Translations under genes and position numbers: made by a program
In this document: positions 1 through 8,526 of the stretch, in pieces
Layout: each line of letters begins with the position of its first letter
Numbering within the stretch: the first letter of the stretch is position 1
Notes under the pieces: model-generated
The model's database searches: none
Told to the model about the DNA's origin: nothing
The model's input: only the letters and a program-made list of their open reading frames with translations
Assembly: GCF_009659625.1 (NCBI RefSeq)
Contig: NZ_VOIW01000007.1
Span: forward strand, 62,001 to 126,000
Reading direction: 5' to 3'
DNA length: 64,000 nt
Origin: Pseudomonas haemolytica
GTDB taxonomy: Bacteria; Pseudomonadota; Gammaproteobacteria; Pseudomonadales; Pseudomonadaceae

Positions 1-480
1 CGCTTGCCAGGCAAAGGCCGGGTCGCTGGGCATCAGGCTGCCACCCACGTCCAGTTCGCCATTGAGAATCGCCTGCTCGATCGTGCGACTGCCGCCTTCG
101 AGCAACTGGATCGTAACCTTTGGGTAGCGCCTGCGGTACTCGGCAAACAGCCCGGCGAACAAGGTATCGCCTGCCAGTAGCGGCAAGCCCAGGCGCAGTT
201 CGCCACGGGCCAGGTGCTGCATATCATCCAGCTCGCTGAGCAGTTCGCCCTGCAGACGCAGCATGGCCTCGGCACGCTGCAGCACCACTGCGCCGGCAGC
301 GGTCAGGCGTACCTGTGATCCGGTGCGCTCAAGCAGTGGGGTGCCGAGGCTCTGCTCCAGCTGCGCCACCTGTTTACTGACCGCAGATTGGCTGATGTGC
401 AAGGTTTTACCGGCTTGGGTAAAACCACCGCGGTGAATGACCTCGACGAAGCTGCGCAGCTGTTTGAATTCCATATCCAT
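1..480 (-). CDS. LysR-family transcriptional regulator (C-terminal part outside window)
   Basis: Only the N-terminal 160 codons are present; the gene runs off the left edge. The protein starts MDMEFKQLRSFVEV and has the LysR winged helix-turn-helix (AGKTLHISQSAVSKQVAQLE) in the first 60 residues, then the start of the effector-binding domain. ATG at 480 or at 474 are both possible starts. It is transcribed away from the lrgA/lrgB-like pair at 574, the usual arrangement of a LysR activator and its target operon (as CidR with cidAB), so control of that pair is inferred from position. The effector is unknown. Confidence 0.9.
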   Translation of the reverse strand, partial: MDMEFKQLRSFVEVIHRGGFTQAGKTLHISQSAVSKQVAQLEQSLGTPLLERTGSQVRLTAAGAVVLQRAEAMLRLQGELLSELDDMQHLARGELRLGLPLLAGDTLFAGLFAEYRRRYPKVTIQLLEGGSRTIEQAILNGELDVGGSLMPSDPAFAWQA

Positions 481-573
481 GATTCCAGTCTGGAATGGCT
501 TGCAGTCTAACAATTCGCTGGGGGGATGGGGTCGGCCTCTTTAAAATGAGTGCCTGCGGAGGAACCAAAGCCC

Positions 574-960
574 ATGAAACACTTCACCTTCAAACACGTG
601 GCCCGCCTGCTGGCCGAACTGCTCGTGCTACTGGCCATCTATCAACTTGGTTGCCAATTGGCGGTAGGGTTCGCCTGGCCGATCCCCGGTGGCGTGGTGG
701 GCCTGGGCCTGTTGCTGGCAGCGTTTGCCAGCGGGCTGGTCAAGCCGGCCGCCCTGCAATTAGGCGCCGGGGTGTTGATGGCCGAGATGCTGCTGTTCTT
801 TATCCCGGCCTTGATGAGCCTGCTCGATTACGGCGGCCTGATGCGCAATGACGGCTGGCGCATCTTGCTGGTGATTGGCTTGAGCACGCTTTCGGTGATG
901 CTAGTGACCGCATTCACTGTGGAAATGGTCTGCCGCTGGAGGGTGCGACATGAAGCTTGA
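574..960 (+). CDS. lrgA: CidA/LrgA family holin-like membrane protein
   Basis: 128-aa hydrophobic protein with four predicted membrane helices and the family core PIPGGVVGLGLLLAAF. LrgA/CidA proteins form holin-like inner-membrane pores and work with LrgB/CidB partners in murein hydrolase control, or, as shown for some family members, in export of small carboxylates. The start at 574 is chosen because GGAGGAA lies 10-16 bases upstream; an earlier in-frame ATG at 550 precedes this ribosome site. The stop overlaps the lrgB-like start by 11 bases, so the two are translationally coupled. Confidence 0.9.
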   Translation: MKHFTFKHVARLLAELLVLLAIYQLGCQLAVGFAWPIPGGVVGLGLLLAAFASGLVKPAALQLGAGVLMAEMLLFFIPALMSLLDYGGLMRNDGWRILLVIGLSTLSVMLVTAFTVEMVCRWRVRHEA

Positions 961-1636
961 GCTGATGCCGGTGTTCTGGCTCGTGCTGACACTGGGCGCT
1001 TACCTCTTCAGCCGCTGGGTCTATGCGCGTACTGGGCGCTATCTGTTGTCGCCATTGATCCTGGTACCGGCGCTGCTGTTGGCGGTGGCGGTACCAATGA
1101 ACACTGCCTACGCCGAATACGCCGCCGATACCCACTGGCTGATGCTGGTGCTGGGGCCGGTCACCGTGGCATTTGCCGTGCCGATCTGGCAACAGCGGCG
1201 CTTGCTGGCGCGTCATTGGTCGGCATTAGTGCTGGGCATGGTGGCGGGTAGCGTGGCGTCCATAGGCACCTCGTTCGGCCTGGCCAAGGCGCTGGCGCTG
1301 GACAGTTCGGTAACCCTGTCGCTGGTGCCGCGCTCGATCACAACACCGTTTGCCATGCCGGTGTCATCCGACCTGGGAGGCGTACCGGAACTCACCGCCG
1401 TATTCGTGATGTTCACCGGGGTGTTCGGCGCCATGCTCGGCGGCGTGCTACTTAAATGGTTGCCGCTGCGTACACCCTTGGCGCGCGGCGCCTTGTTTGG
1501 CGTGGGTGCCCATGGGGCGGGCGTCAGCCGGGCGCGGGAAGTGGGCGGTGAGGAGGGGTCGGTGGCAGGCTTGGTGATGGTACTGACGGGGCTGCTCAAC
1601 CTGTTCGCTGCGCCATTATTGACTGCACTTCTCTGA
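950..1636 (+). CDS. lrgB: LrgB/CidB family membrane protein
   Basis: 228-aa polytopic membrane protein with the LrgB signature region (LVPRSITTPFAMPVSSDLGG) followed by a Gly-rich segment with GVGAHGAGVSRA, the conserved end of the family. Partner of the overlapping lrgA-like gene in one operon. The length is normal for the family. Whether the pair affects autolysis or metabolite export cannot be read from sequence. No terminator with a T-tract is evident in the 138 bases before the next gene. Confidence 0.92.
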   Translation: MKLELMPVFWLVLTLGAYLFSRWVYARTGRYLLSPLILVPALLLAVAVPMNTAYAEYAADTHWLMLVLGPVTVAFAVPIWQQRRLLARHWSALVLGMVAGSVASIGTSFGLAKALALDSSVTLSLVPRSITTPFAMPVSSDLGGVPELTAVFVMFTGVFGAMLGGVLLKWLPLRTPLARGALFGVGAHGAGVSRAREVGGEEGSVAGLVMVLTGLLNLFAAPLLTALL

Positions 1637-1774
1637 CACGAATTTGTACTATCCTCATGGCTGACTCGCTCAGTCATCAAGCTGGCTGCGAAGGCAACTA
1701 CTTCCGCCTCGGCGTCTGACTAGACTGGCTCTCACTTTCGACACTATAAGAAGTGCGCCCAGGAGGTCATTGCC

Positions 1775-2557
1775 GTGAGCCTAGCCCCCGCTTTATCGCC
1801 ACAGAATGTCAAAGCCCAGGTCAGTGCTGCCGAATGGCAGACCCGCGTCGACCTGGCGGCCTGTTATCGCCTGGTGGCGATGCACGGTTGGGACGACCTG
1901 ATCTTCACGCATATTTCCGCCAAGGTACCGGGGACTGAGGATTTCCTGATCAACCCCTATGGGCTGATGTTCCACGAGATCACCGCCTCGAGCCTGGTCA
2001 AGGTCGACCAGGCTGGCAACAAACAGATGGACAGCCCCTACGAGATCAACCCTGCGGGCTATACCATCCACAGCGCCATCCACGAAGTACGCCATGACGT
2101 GACGTGTGTGCTGCACACCCATACCGCTGCGGGTGTGGCGGTTTCTGCGCAAAAACAGGGTGTGTTGCCCATCAGCCAGCAATCGCTGTTTGTGCTGTCC
2201 AGTCTTGGCTATCACGCCTATGAAGGCGTAGCGCTGAACCACGAGGAAAAGGCCCGCCTGCAGGCCGACTTGGGCGAGAACAACTTCCTGATGCTGCATA
2301 ACCACGGGCTGCTGACCTGCGCCAATAGCATCGCCGACACCTTCCTGATGATGTTCACCTTCCAGCGCGCCTGTGATATCCAGGTACTGGCACAGAACGG
2401 CGCAACCGAGTTGATTGCCATCCATCCGCACATCCTGTCCGGCGCCAAGGCAATGGTGGCTGCTGTCACAAAGAGCGCCCAAGGTATGGGGGGCGCGCTG
2501 GCCTGGCCGGCGCTGCTACGCAAACTGGACAACCAGGATCCCGGGTATAAAAACTGA
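1775..2557 (+). CDS. Class II aldolase/adducin family protein
   Basis: 260 aa. The GTG start has a strong AGGAGGT at 1761-1767. The class II aldolase fold is shown by VLHTHTAAGVAV in mid-protein and LMLHNHGLL further on, which supply the metal-binding histidines typical of L-fuculose/ribulose phosphate aldolases and their decarboxylase relatives. The subfamily without a clear sugar-phosphate neighbour is usually annotated only as aldolase/adducin-like, and substrate cannot be assigned. The stop TGA overlaps the ATG of the alpha/beta hydrolase gene, so the two are coupled. It is the first gene of a small cassette with a hydrolase and an SDR. Confidence 0.85.
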   Translation: MSLAPALSPQNVKAQVSAAEWQTRVDLAACYRLVAMHGWDDLIFTHISAKVPGTEDFLINPYGLMFHEITASSLVKVDQAGNKQMDSPYEINPAGYTIHSAIHEVRHDVTCVLHTHTAAGVAVSAQKQGVLPISQQSLFVLSSLGYHAYEGVALNHEEKARLQADLGENNFLMLHNHGLLTCANSIADTFLMMFTFQRACDIQVLAQNGATELIAIHPHILSGAKAMVAAVTKSAQGMGGALAWPALLRKLDNQDPGYKN

Positions 2558-3459
2558 TGCCACTCGCCGAGATACCGCTCAGAGCCTGGCGCAAACGCGG
2601 CCAGGACTTCGTCTTCCGTGGCCATGCCCTGCGCTATTGGGTAGCCGGGCAGGGCGAGCCTTTGCTGTTGATCCATGGTTTCCCCACCGCCAGCTGGGAT
2701 TGGCATTACCTGTGGCAACCCTTGGCTCAGCGCAACTTGGTGATCGCCTGCGACATGCTCGGTTTTGGTGACTCGGCCAAGCCCCTGAATCATGACTATT
2801 GCCTGCTGGAGCAAGCCGACCTGCAACAGGCGCTGCTTGAGCACCTGCGTGTGGAGCGGCCGGTGCACGTATTGGCCCATGACTACGGCGACAGCGTGGC
2901 CCAGGAATTACTGGCCCGGCATTACGAGGGCCGGTTCCAGATGGCCAGCTGCGTGTTCCTTAACGGCGGGCTGTTCCCGGAAACCCATCGCCCGACGCTG
3001 GTGCAAAAATTGTTGCTCAGCCCCGTGGGCTGGATGATCGGTCGGGCCTTCGGGCGCAGTGCCTTGGCCAGCAGTTTCAACCAGATTTTCGGCCCCCAGA
3101 CGCGCGCCAGTGAAAGTGCCCTGGATGATTTCTGGAGCTTGATCAGTGGCAATGACGGCCCGCGCATCCTGCATAAGCTGATCGCTTACATTCCCCAACG
3201 GCGTCGCCTGCGTGAGCGCTGGGTGGCGGCCATGCAACGCACCGATGTGCCGTTGCGGGTGATCGACGGCGAGGTGGACCCGATTTCGGGTGCTCATATG
3301 GTCGAGCGCTATCGCCAGTTGGTGCCTCACGCGGACACCGTATTGCTGGCTAATATCGGCCATTACCCGCAGATCGAAGCGCCGGTACAGGTGCTCAAGC
3401 ATTACCAGGCGTTTCGTGATCGTATCGGTCATCCGTTCCCGCGGGCGGCCTATTCCTGA
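2557..3459 (+). CDS. Alpha/beta hydrolase with Asp nucleophile (epoxide hydrolase/MEST-like)
   Basis: 300 aa. The oxyanion segment HGFPTASW is at residues 40-47, the nucleophile elbow is H108-D109-Y110-G111, and the late acid and His lie in VIDGEVDP and NIGHYP. An Asp nucleophile in HDxG context is characteristic of epoxide hydrolases, haloalkane dehalogenases and the MEST family rather than of Ser esterases. The Trp that binds halide in dehalogenases is Tyr here, so epoxide hydrolase or another hydrolase is more likely. Start overlaps the aldolase stop by one base. Substrate unknown. Confidence 0.85.
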   Translation: MPLAEIPLRAWRKRGQDFVFRGHALRYWVAGQGEPLLLIHGFPTASWDWHYLWQPLAQRNLVIACDMLGFGDSAKPLNHDYCLLEQADLQQALLEHLRVERPVHVLAHDYGDSVAQELLARHYEGRFQMASCVFLNGGLFPETHRPTLVQKLLLSPVGWMIGRAFGRSALASSFNQIFGPQTRASESALDDFWSLISGNDGPRILHKLIAYIPQRRRLRERWVAAMQRTDVPLRVIDGEVDPISGAHMVERYRQLVPHADTVLLANIGHYPQIEAPVQVLKHYQAFRDRIGHPFPRAAYS

Positions 3460-3466
3460 GCGTCAG

Positions 3467-3485
3467 GGCATCATCCTGATGCCTT
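3467..3485 (+). terminator. Hairpin after the alpha/beta hydrolase gene
   Basis: Perfect 7-bp stem GGCATCA-tcc-TGATGCC just after the stop at 3459, followed by only a short TTAT. It could be a weak terminator or an RNA-stabilising hairpin between the hydrolase and the SDR gene. Confidence 0.4.
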
Positions 3486-3579
3486 ATCGAGCACCATTCA
3501 GCCCTGGCCGTCTTTATTGTGACCAAAGGCCCTGTGCGTGACACTCTGCCCATTCCCATAGTCGCCAGCGGAGTTCGGT

Positions 3580-4491
3580 ATGAGTGAGTCAGTGCAGTTC
3601 CAGGATAAGGTCGTGATCGTCACCGGTGCCGGTGGTGGCTTGGGCCGGGCCCATGCGCTGCTGTTCGCCAAGCACGGCGCCAAAGTATTGGTTAATGATC
3701 TTGGCGGCTCAACCCAAGGCGAGGGCGCCAATGCCTCGGCGGCCGACCGGGTGGTAGCAGAGATTAGAGCGGCGGGCGGCCTTGCCGAAGCCAATCATGA
3801 TTCGGTCACCGACGGCGACAAGATTGTACAGAACGCCCTGGACGCATTCGGCCGCATCGACGTGGTCGTCAACAACGCCGGAATCCTGCGCGACAAGACC
3901 TTCCACAAGATGGACGACAGTGACTGGGACCTGGTTTACCGGGTGCATGTCGAAGGCGCCTACAAAGTAACCCGCGCCGCCTGGCCCCATCTGCGCGAGC
4001 AGGGTTACGGCCGGGTGATCTTCACCGCGTCCACCTCGGGCATCTACGGCAATTTCGGTCAGTCCAACTACGGCATGGCCAAGTTGGGCCTGTATGGTTT
4101 GACCCGCACCCTGGCGCTGGAAGGGCGCAAGAACAACATCCTGGTCAACGCCATTGCGCCCACGGGCGGCACGCGCATGACCGAAGGGCTGATCCCGCCG
4201 CAGGTGTTCGAGCGGCTCAAGCCGGAACTGGTCAGCCCATTGGTGGTGTACCTGGGCAGCGATGCTTGCCAGGAAACATCGGGGTTGTTTGAAGTCGGGG
4301 GTGGCTGGATCGGCAAGACCCGTTGGGAGCGCAGCCTGGGCGTGGGTTTTGATCCCGAAGCCGGCTTCTCACCTGATGATGTGGCCGCGCATTGGCAGCA
4401 GATCTGCGATTTCGAAGGGGCCGCGCACCCCAAGGACAATATCGAGGCATTGAAGGAAATGATGGCCAACTTGCAGAAGTTCAGCCTCTGA
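3580..4491 (+). CDS. SDR-family oxidoreductase, 17beta-HSD4/multifunctional-enzyme-like
   Basis: 303 aa. The NAD(P)-binding motif TGAGGGLG is at residues 15-22, NNAG at 98-101, catalytic Ser151 and Tyr164-x3-Lys168. The extra loop NDLGGSTQGEG after the second strand and the C-terminal tail resemble the dehydrogenase domain of peroxisomal multifunctional enzyme type 2 and bacterial FabG-like homologues acting on 3-hydroxyacyl-CoA or steroid-type substrates. Normal length. About 120 bases after the hydrolase gene with a hairpin between, so it may have its own promoter. Beta-oxidation-like hydroxyacyl dehydrogenase is the best guess from family knowledge. Confidence 0.88.
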   Translation: MSESVQFQDKVVIVTGAGGGLGRAHALLFAKHGAKVLVNDLGGSTQGEGANASAADRVVAEIRAAGGLAEANHDSVTDGDKIVQNALDAFGRIDVVVNNAGILRDKTFHKMDDSDWDLVYRVHVEGAYKVTRAAWPHLREQGYGRVIFTASTSGIYGNFGQSNYGMAKLGLYGLTRTLALEGRKNNILVNAIAPTGGTRMTEGLIPPQVFERLKPELVSPLVVYLGSDACQETSGLFEVGGGWIGKTRWERSLGVGFDPEAGFSPDDVAAHWQQICDFEGAAHPKDNIEALKEMMANLQKFSL

Positions 4492-4539
4492 TCATTGCCA
4501 GAAAAACAGTGAATCCCGCGGGGCGACAATGACGCTCCG

Positions 4540-4582
4540 TTTTTATGCCGGCATAAAAAAGGCCGCTGCATAGGCAGCGGCC
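4540..4582 (-). terminator. Terminator region between the SDR and AraC genes
   Basis: Stem GGCCGCTGC-atag-GCAGCGGCC at 4561-4582 has an A-run on its left, which reads as a T-tract on the minus strand. It is a rho-independent terminator for the AraC gene. A second palindrome, TTTTATGCCGGCATAAAA, lies directly left of it and may terminate the plus-strand SDR transcript. The gene-free stretch 4492-4823 holds nothing else that I can recognise. Confidence 0.7.
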
Positions 4583-4823
4583 GAAGTAAGACGTTGGATC
4601 AAGGAGCAACAAATCAACGTCAGTGAACACCGGGAACAGAATGAATACAGGATCAATCTGTTGAAATTCAGCTTTTCTCCCGAAAGGGGAGCGGGCCGTT
4701 TGCCCTGAAAGCCAGGTAAGAATAGTCGGTTGTAACAAAATGAGTAATAGCAATTCAGGACAAGGACTGTTGCAGAATTGACAATAGTCGGGTGCGCGCC
4801 TTTTGCTCAGGGCAGAGTGCCCG

Positions 4824-5723
4824 TCAGGCGTAGAACGCCTGGCGGTATTCGCCAGGCGTGGCGCCCATGGCTTGGCGAAAGCGCTGGTTGAAATGGCTGG
4901 CGCTGGAAAAGCCGCACATCAAGGCCACTTCGCCCATCGGCAGTGCGCTGCCGCGCAGCAGGCTTTGCGCGCGTGCCAGCCGCCGTGCCAACAGGTATTG
5001 ATGGGGCGGCACGCCGAAGCTTTGCCGGAACATCCGGGCAAAATGGTATTCCGACAGGGCGCACATCGCGGCCAACTGGCCGAGGCTGATGGGGTCTTCC
5101 AGGTGATGGTCGATGTACTCCACGAGCAACCGCCGCTGGTGCGCCGCCAACCCGCCTTTCAAGCGCAAGCCTTCGCGGGCGCCGACTTGGCTGAGCAAAG
5201 TATGGCTGAGCATTTCATGGGCCAGGCTGCTAGTCAGCAGGCGCTCGCCGGGCTCGTGCCAGTTGAGGCCGACCAATTGGTGAAAACGCCGGGCCTGACG
5301 GGCGTCTTCGAGGAAGGTGCTCTCGCGCAATTGCAGTTCCCGCGGCTCGCGGTCGAGCAGGGTGATACAGCCGAGGGCAAATTGTTCCGGGCTGAAATAC
5401 ACGTGGGCCAGGCGAATCTCGCCATTGATCACCCAGGCCGACTGATGCTCGGCTGGCAGGATGCACAGCTTGTCGGGGCCGCCCTTGGTGCCCGGTTGAT
5501 CACGGCGAAAGGTGCCGGTGCCGCCGCCGATATAGCACGACAACGTGTGATGGCTGGGCGCCTGGTAATCCTGGGCGTCGTGGTGGTTGCTCCACACGGC
5601 CGCAGACAAGCCGTCACCGAGCTCGGCGCAGGCTTCCAGGCGTGCGTGGGGCGAACGGTTGAGGGATTGAAAGACTTGCAGGGATTCCAGCTCGGGCATG
5701 GTGTGTTCTCCGACGCCTTGCAT
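4824..5723 (-). CDS. AraC-family transcriptional regulator
   Basis: 299 aa from the chosen ATG at 5723, which has GGAG six bases upstream on the minus strand; ATG at 5699 is also possible, and in-frame sequence extends to 5810. The N-terminal ~200 residues form a cupin-like effector domain (HHTLSCYIGGG, then PDKLCILPAEHQ), and the C-terminal ~100 residues hold the two AraC helix-turn-helix motifs, including LAAMCALSEYHFARMFRQSF and ending GATPGEYRQAF. Divergent from the EamA permease at 5836 with about 110 bases between, so that permease is the likely target. Confidence 0.9.
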   Translation of the reverse strand: MQGVGEHTMPELESLQVFQSLNRSPHARLEACAELGDGLSAAVWSNHHDAQDYQAPSHHTLSCYIGGGTGTFRRDQPGTKGGPDKLCILPAEHQSAWVINGEIRLAHVYFSPEQFALGCITLLDREPRELQLRESTFLEDARQARRFHQLVGLNWHEPGERLLTSSLAHEMLSHTLLSQVGAREGLRLKGGLAAHQRRLLVEYIDHHLEDPISLGQLAAMCALSEYHFARMFRQSFGVPPHQYLLARRLARAQSLLRGSALPMGEVALMCGFSSASHFNQRFRQAMGATPGEYRQAFYA

Positions 5724-5835
5724 CCTACTCTCCGAGGCTCGCGCTGTGAGCCCATCGCGGGACAAAAGCGCAAGAATATGCAAGAACCTTTCAAGGGTTG
5801 AAGGCAACACTGTGGCTCAATCGATGGAGCCCGCT

Positions 5836-6738
5836 ATGAACCTTTTCCTGTATTTACTCACGGTGCTGATTTGGGGCACCACCTGGATCGCGCTCAAATG
5901 GCAGTTGGGCGTGGTAGAAATTCCGGTGTCGATTGTGTATCGCTTCGGCTTGGCTGCGCTGGTGCTGTTCTTGTTGTTGCTGCTGAGCCGCAAGTTACAG
6001 GTGATGAACCGACGCGGACATCTGATTTGCCTGGCTCAGGGCCTGTGCCTGTTCTGCGTCAACTTCATGTGTTTTCTCACCGCCAGCCAGTGGATTCCCA
6101 GCGGCTTGGTGGCGGTGGTGTTCTCCACGGCGACTTTGTGGAACGCACTGAATGCCCGTGTGTTCTTCGGCCAGCGGGTTGCACGTAACGTGTTGATGGG
6201 CGGCGCACTTGGGCTGCTGGGCCTGGGCTTTTTGTTCTGGCCGGAACTGGTTGGGCATACCGCCAGCCCGCAGACGTTGTTGGGCCTGGGCCTGGCGTTG
6301 CTGGGAACCCTGTGCTTCTCGGCGGGCAATATGCTCTCGAGCCTGCAACAAAAGGCCGGGCTCAAGCCGTTGACCACCAATGCCTGGGGCATGGCCTATG
6401 GCGCGGCGATGTTGGCGACCTATTGCGCCGTGCGCGGTATTCCGTTCGAGATGGATTGGAGTGCGCGGTATATCGGTGCGCTGTGGTACCTGGTGATCCC
6501 GGGCTCGGTGATTGGTTTTACTGCGTACCTCACCTTGGTCGGCCGCATGGGGCCGGAAAAGGCAGCATATTGCACCGTCTTGTTCCCCGTGGTGGCGTTG
6601 AATGTGTCGGCGTTCGCCGAGGGCTACCAGTGGACTGCGCCGGCGTTGGTGGGGCTGGTGCTGGTGATGTTGGGGAATGTCTTGGTGTTTCGTAGGCCCA
6701 AGCCGGTAACCCCTGTGTTCCATGCGAAACAAATCTAA
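5836..6738 (+). CDS. EamA/DMT-superfamily permease
   Basis: 300 aa with ten predicted membrane helices in two EamA repeats, the usual fold of drug/metabolite exporters (YdcZ/RhaT/RarD superfamily). The N-terminus LYLLTVLIWGTTWIALKWQ is typical. ATG at 5836 is chosen for the GGAG at 5826-5829; in-frame codons extend upstream to 5698 but run through the divergent AraC promoter. Substrate unknown. Divergent from and probably controlled by the AraC regulator. Its stop codon abuts a repeat pair. Confidence 0.9.
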   Translation: MNLFLYLLTVLIWGTTWIALKWQLGVVEIPVSIVYRFGLAALVLFLLLLLSRKLQVMNRRGHLICLAQGLCLFCVNFMCFLTASQWIPSGLVAVVFSTATLWNALNARVFFGQRVARNVLMGGALGLLGLGFLFWPELVGHTASPQTLLGLGLALLGTLCFSAGNMLSSLQQKAGLKPLTTNAWGMAYGAAMLATYCAVRGIPFEMDWSARYIGALWYLVIPGSVIGFTAYLTLVGRMGPEKAAYCTVLFPVVALNVSAFAEGYQWTAPALVGLVLVMLGNVLVFRRPKPVTPVFHAKQI

Positions 6739-6829
6739 TGTGGAAGGGGGCTTGCTCCCGATGGCGGTGGGTCAGTCAACCTCAATGTTTGCTGGGCCGC
6801 CGCCATCGGGAGCAAGCCCCCTCCCACAT
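6738..6829. repeat. Inverted REP-type pair
   Basis: Arms ATGTGGAAGGGGGCTTGCTC... (6738-6768) and its near-perfect reverse complement (6800-6829), separated by about 30 bases. The core GGGGGCTTGCTCCC is a widespread repetitive extragenic element of fluorescent pseudomonads. It lies between two convergent stops (EamA at 6738 and norR at 6835), where it could also act as a bidirectional terminator. A related single copy is at 9733-9758. Confidence 0.85.
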
Positions 6830-6834
6830 TTGAC

Positions 6835-8379
6835 CTATTTCAGGCCCAAGCGCTTGGCCATGCGCCCAAGGTTGGCGCGGTCCAGGCCCAGTTCGCGGGC
6901 AGCGCCGGCCCAGTTGTGCTGATGGCGTTCCAGGCAGGCGCTGATGACCTGGCGCTGATAGTGCTCGGTGGCCTGGCGCAGGTCGCCAGTGGCCATGGGC
7001 ACCGTTTCGACCGGTACTTCGATCACCGCTGCTGTGACGTCGGGCAAGTCCAGGTCGTGGGCGCTCAGGCTCAGAATCTTCGGGCGTTCGCGACAGTTAC
7101 CCAGTGCCTTCAATGCACTGCGGCCGATTAGATGTTCCAGCTCGCGCACGTTGCCCGGCCAGTTGTAGGCCAACAACGCCGCCTGGGCGTCGCCGGTCAG
7201 GCGCAGGCTGCCCAGGCCCATGCGCGAACGGTTCTGTTCGAGGAAGAAGCCTGCCAATAGCAGCACATCACGCCCGCGCTCCCGCAGAGCTGGCACTTGC
7301 AGCGGGTACACGCTCAAACGGTGGTAGAAGTCGGCACGATAGCGGCCATTGCGCACCTCTTCGGCCAAGTCGCGGTTGGTCGCGGCGATCAGGCGCACGT
7401 CCACCTGGTGCTCCTTGTCCGAGCCCAGTCTCTGCAACTGGCCGCTTTGCAGCACGCGCAGCAGCTTGGCCTGCACGGTCAACGACAACTCACCCACTTC
7501 ATCCAAGAACAAAGTGCCGCCATTGGCCAATTCGAACTTGCCGCGACGCTCGTTCAGCGCGCCGGTAAAGGCACCGCGCACATGGCCGAAGAGCTCGCTT
7601 TCCACCAGGGTTTCGGGCAGTGCGGCGCAGTTGAGGCTGATCATCGGTTTGTCGGCGCGGGAGGACGCCGCGTGGATCGCCTGGGCCACCAGTTCCTTGC
7701 CGACCCCGGTTTCGCCGGTGATCAGCACGGTGAGGTCGCTGCCACCCACCAGTTTGATTTCGTCAACCAGGCGCTTGTGTGCCTTGCTCTGGCCGATCAT
7801 TTCCTTGTGCTGCTGGCCGCTGGCCTGACGATAGATTTCGGCGCGTTGATGCTCATCTTCAGCCCGCAAGGCAAGGCGTTCGATGCGCTCAGCCACATTG
7901 ACGGTGGCTGCGGCGAGGCTGGCAAAGGCTTGCAGGGCGTCCAGTTCCACCCGTTCAAAGCGCTCGGTGTCGAGGGCATCCAGGGTCAACAGCCCCCAGG
8001 GTTGATCGTCGATAAACAGCGGGCAGCCCATGCAGTCGTGGACTTCCAGATGGCCGTGCAAACCTGCGACCAGGCCGTCATAGGGGTCAGGCAATTGGCT
8101 GTCGCTGTCGAAGCGGGTAGGGCCGGGGCTGCTCAGCAGTATTTCAAAGCGCGGATGTTCGCTGACCTTGAAGCGTCGGCCCAAGGTGTCGGGGCTCAAA
8201 CCATCCACGGCCAGCGGCACCAGCCACTCACCCTCCAGGCGCAGTAACGCGGCGGCGTCACAGGGCAGCAGGGCGCGCATGGCTTGCAGCAGGCGTCGGT
8301 AGCGCTCGCCTTCGGGCAATTCCCGGGACAGGTCGGCGACCAGCGGCAGCAAGGTAGTGAGCAGTGGTTTTGCAGTCAT
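6835..8379 (-). CDS. norR: Nitric oxide-responsive sigma-54 activator NorR
   Basis: 514 aa. An N-terminal GAF domain of about 170 residues keeps the residues expected for the NO-sensing mononuclear iron (Asp in LPDPYDG, Cys in HDCMGC). The AAA+ domain has Walker A GETGVGKE, the sigma-54 contact loop GAFTGA and Walker B LFLDEVGE, and a Fis-type helix-turn-helix closes the protein. NO binding to iron relieves repression of the ATPase. Divergent from the flavohemoglobin gene with operators between. In Pseudomonas the orthologue is also called FhpR. Confidence 0.95.
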   Translation of the reverse strand: MTAKPLLTTLLPLVADLSRELPEGERYRRLLQAMRALLPCDAAALLRLEGEWLVPLAVDGLSPDTLGRRFKVSEHPRFEILLSSPGPTRFDSDSQLPDPYDGLVAGLHGHLEVHDCMGCPLFIDDQPWGLLTLDALDTERFERVELDALQAFASLAAATVNVAERIERLALRAEDEHQRAEIYRQASGQQHKEMIGQSKAHKRLVDEIKLVGGSDLTVLITGETGVGKELVAQAIHAASSRADKPMISLNCAALPETLVESELFGHVRGAFTGALNERRGKFELANGGTLFLDEVGELSLTVQAKLLRVLQSGQLQRLGSDKEHQVDVRLIAATNRDLAEEVRNGRYRADFYHRLSVYPLQVPALRERGRDVLLLAGFFLEQNRSRMGLGSLRLTGDAQAALLAYNWPGNVRELEHLIGRSALKALGNCRERPKILSLSAHDLDLPDVTAAVIEVPVETVPMATGDLRQATEHYQRQVISACLERHQHNWAGAARELGLDRANLGRMAKRLGLK

Positions 8380-8391
8380 AATGACTCCTTG

Positions 8392-8431
8392 TAGTCCTTG
8401 TGACTATAAAGTGTAGGGAGTCATACTGACT
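8392..8431. promoter_or_regulatory. Two NorR-type operators (GT-N7-AC dyads)
   Basis: TAGTC-CTTGT-GACTA at 8392-8406 and AGTC-ATACT-GACT at 8419-8431 are both perfect dyads and both contain GT-N7-AC, the core of the E. coli NorR enhancer site. They are 25-27 bases apart centre to centre, in the norR-flavohemoglobin intergenic region and upstream of a sigma-54-like promoter, as expected for an enhancer-binding activator. Confidence 0.75.
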
Positions 8432-8470
8432 ACTTTATATTTAAGTCATTGAAATATAAGAATTTATAAG

Positions 8471-8486
8471 TTGGCACGATTGCTGA
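8471..8486 (+). promoter_or_regulatory. Probable sigma-54 promoter of the flavohemoglobin gene
   Basis: TTGGCACG at 8471-8478 is an exact -24 element. With the standard spacing the -12 dinucleotide is GA (8485-8486) instead of GC, so the match is imperfect. Its place 40 bases before the ATG and downstream of the NorR dyads supports it. Confidence 0.6.
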
Positions 8487-8526
8487 GTACTCAAAGGTAA
8501 TCAGTAAAAAGACCCTGGAGTCTCCC

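Noticed and set aside
4803..5801. 332-codon plus-strand frame opposite the AraC gene
   Set aside because: It is antisense to a clear AraC-family protein with a ribosome site; composition is typical of a shadow frame in GC-rich DNA.
7297..8247. 316-codon plus-strand frame opposite norR
   Set aside because: Shadow of the well-conserved NorR coding sequence, with no family likeness.
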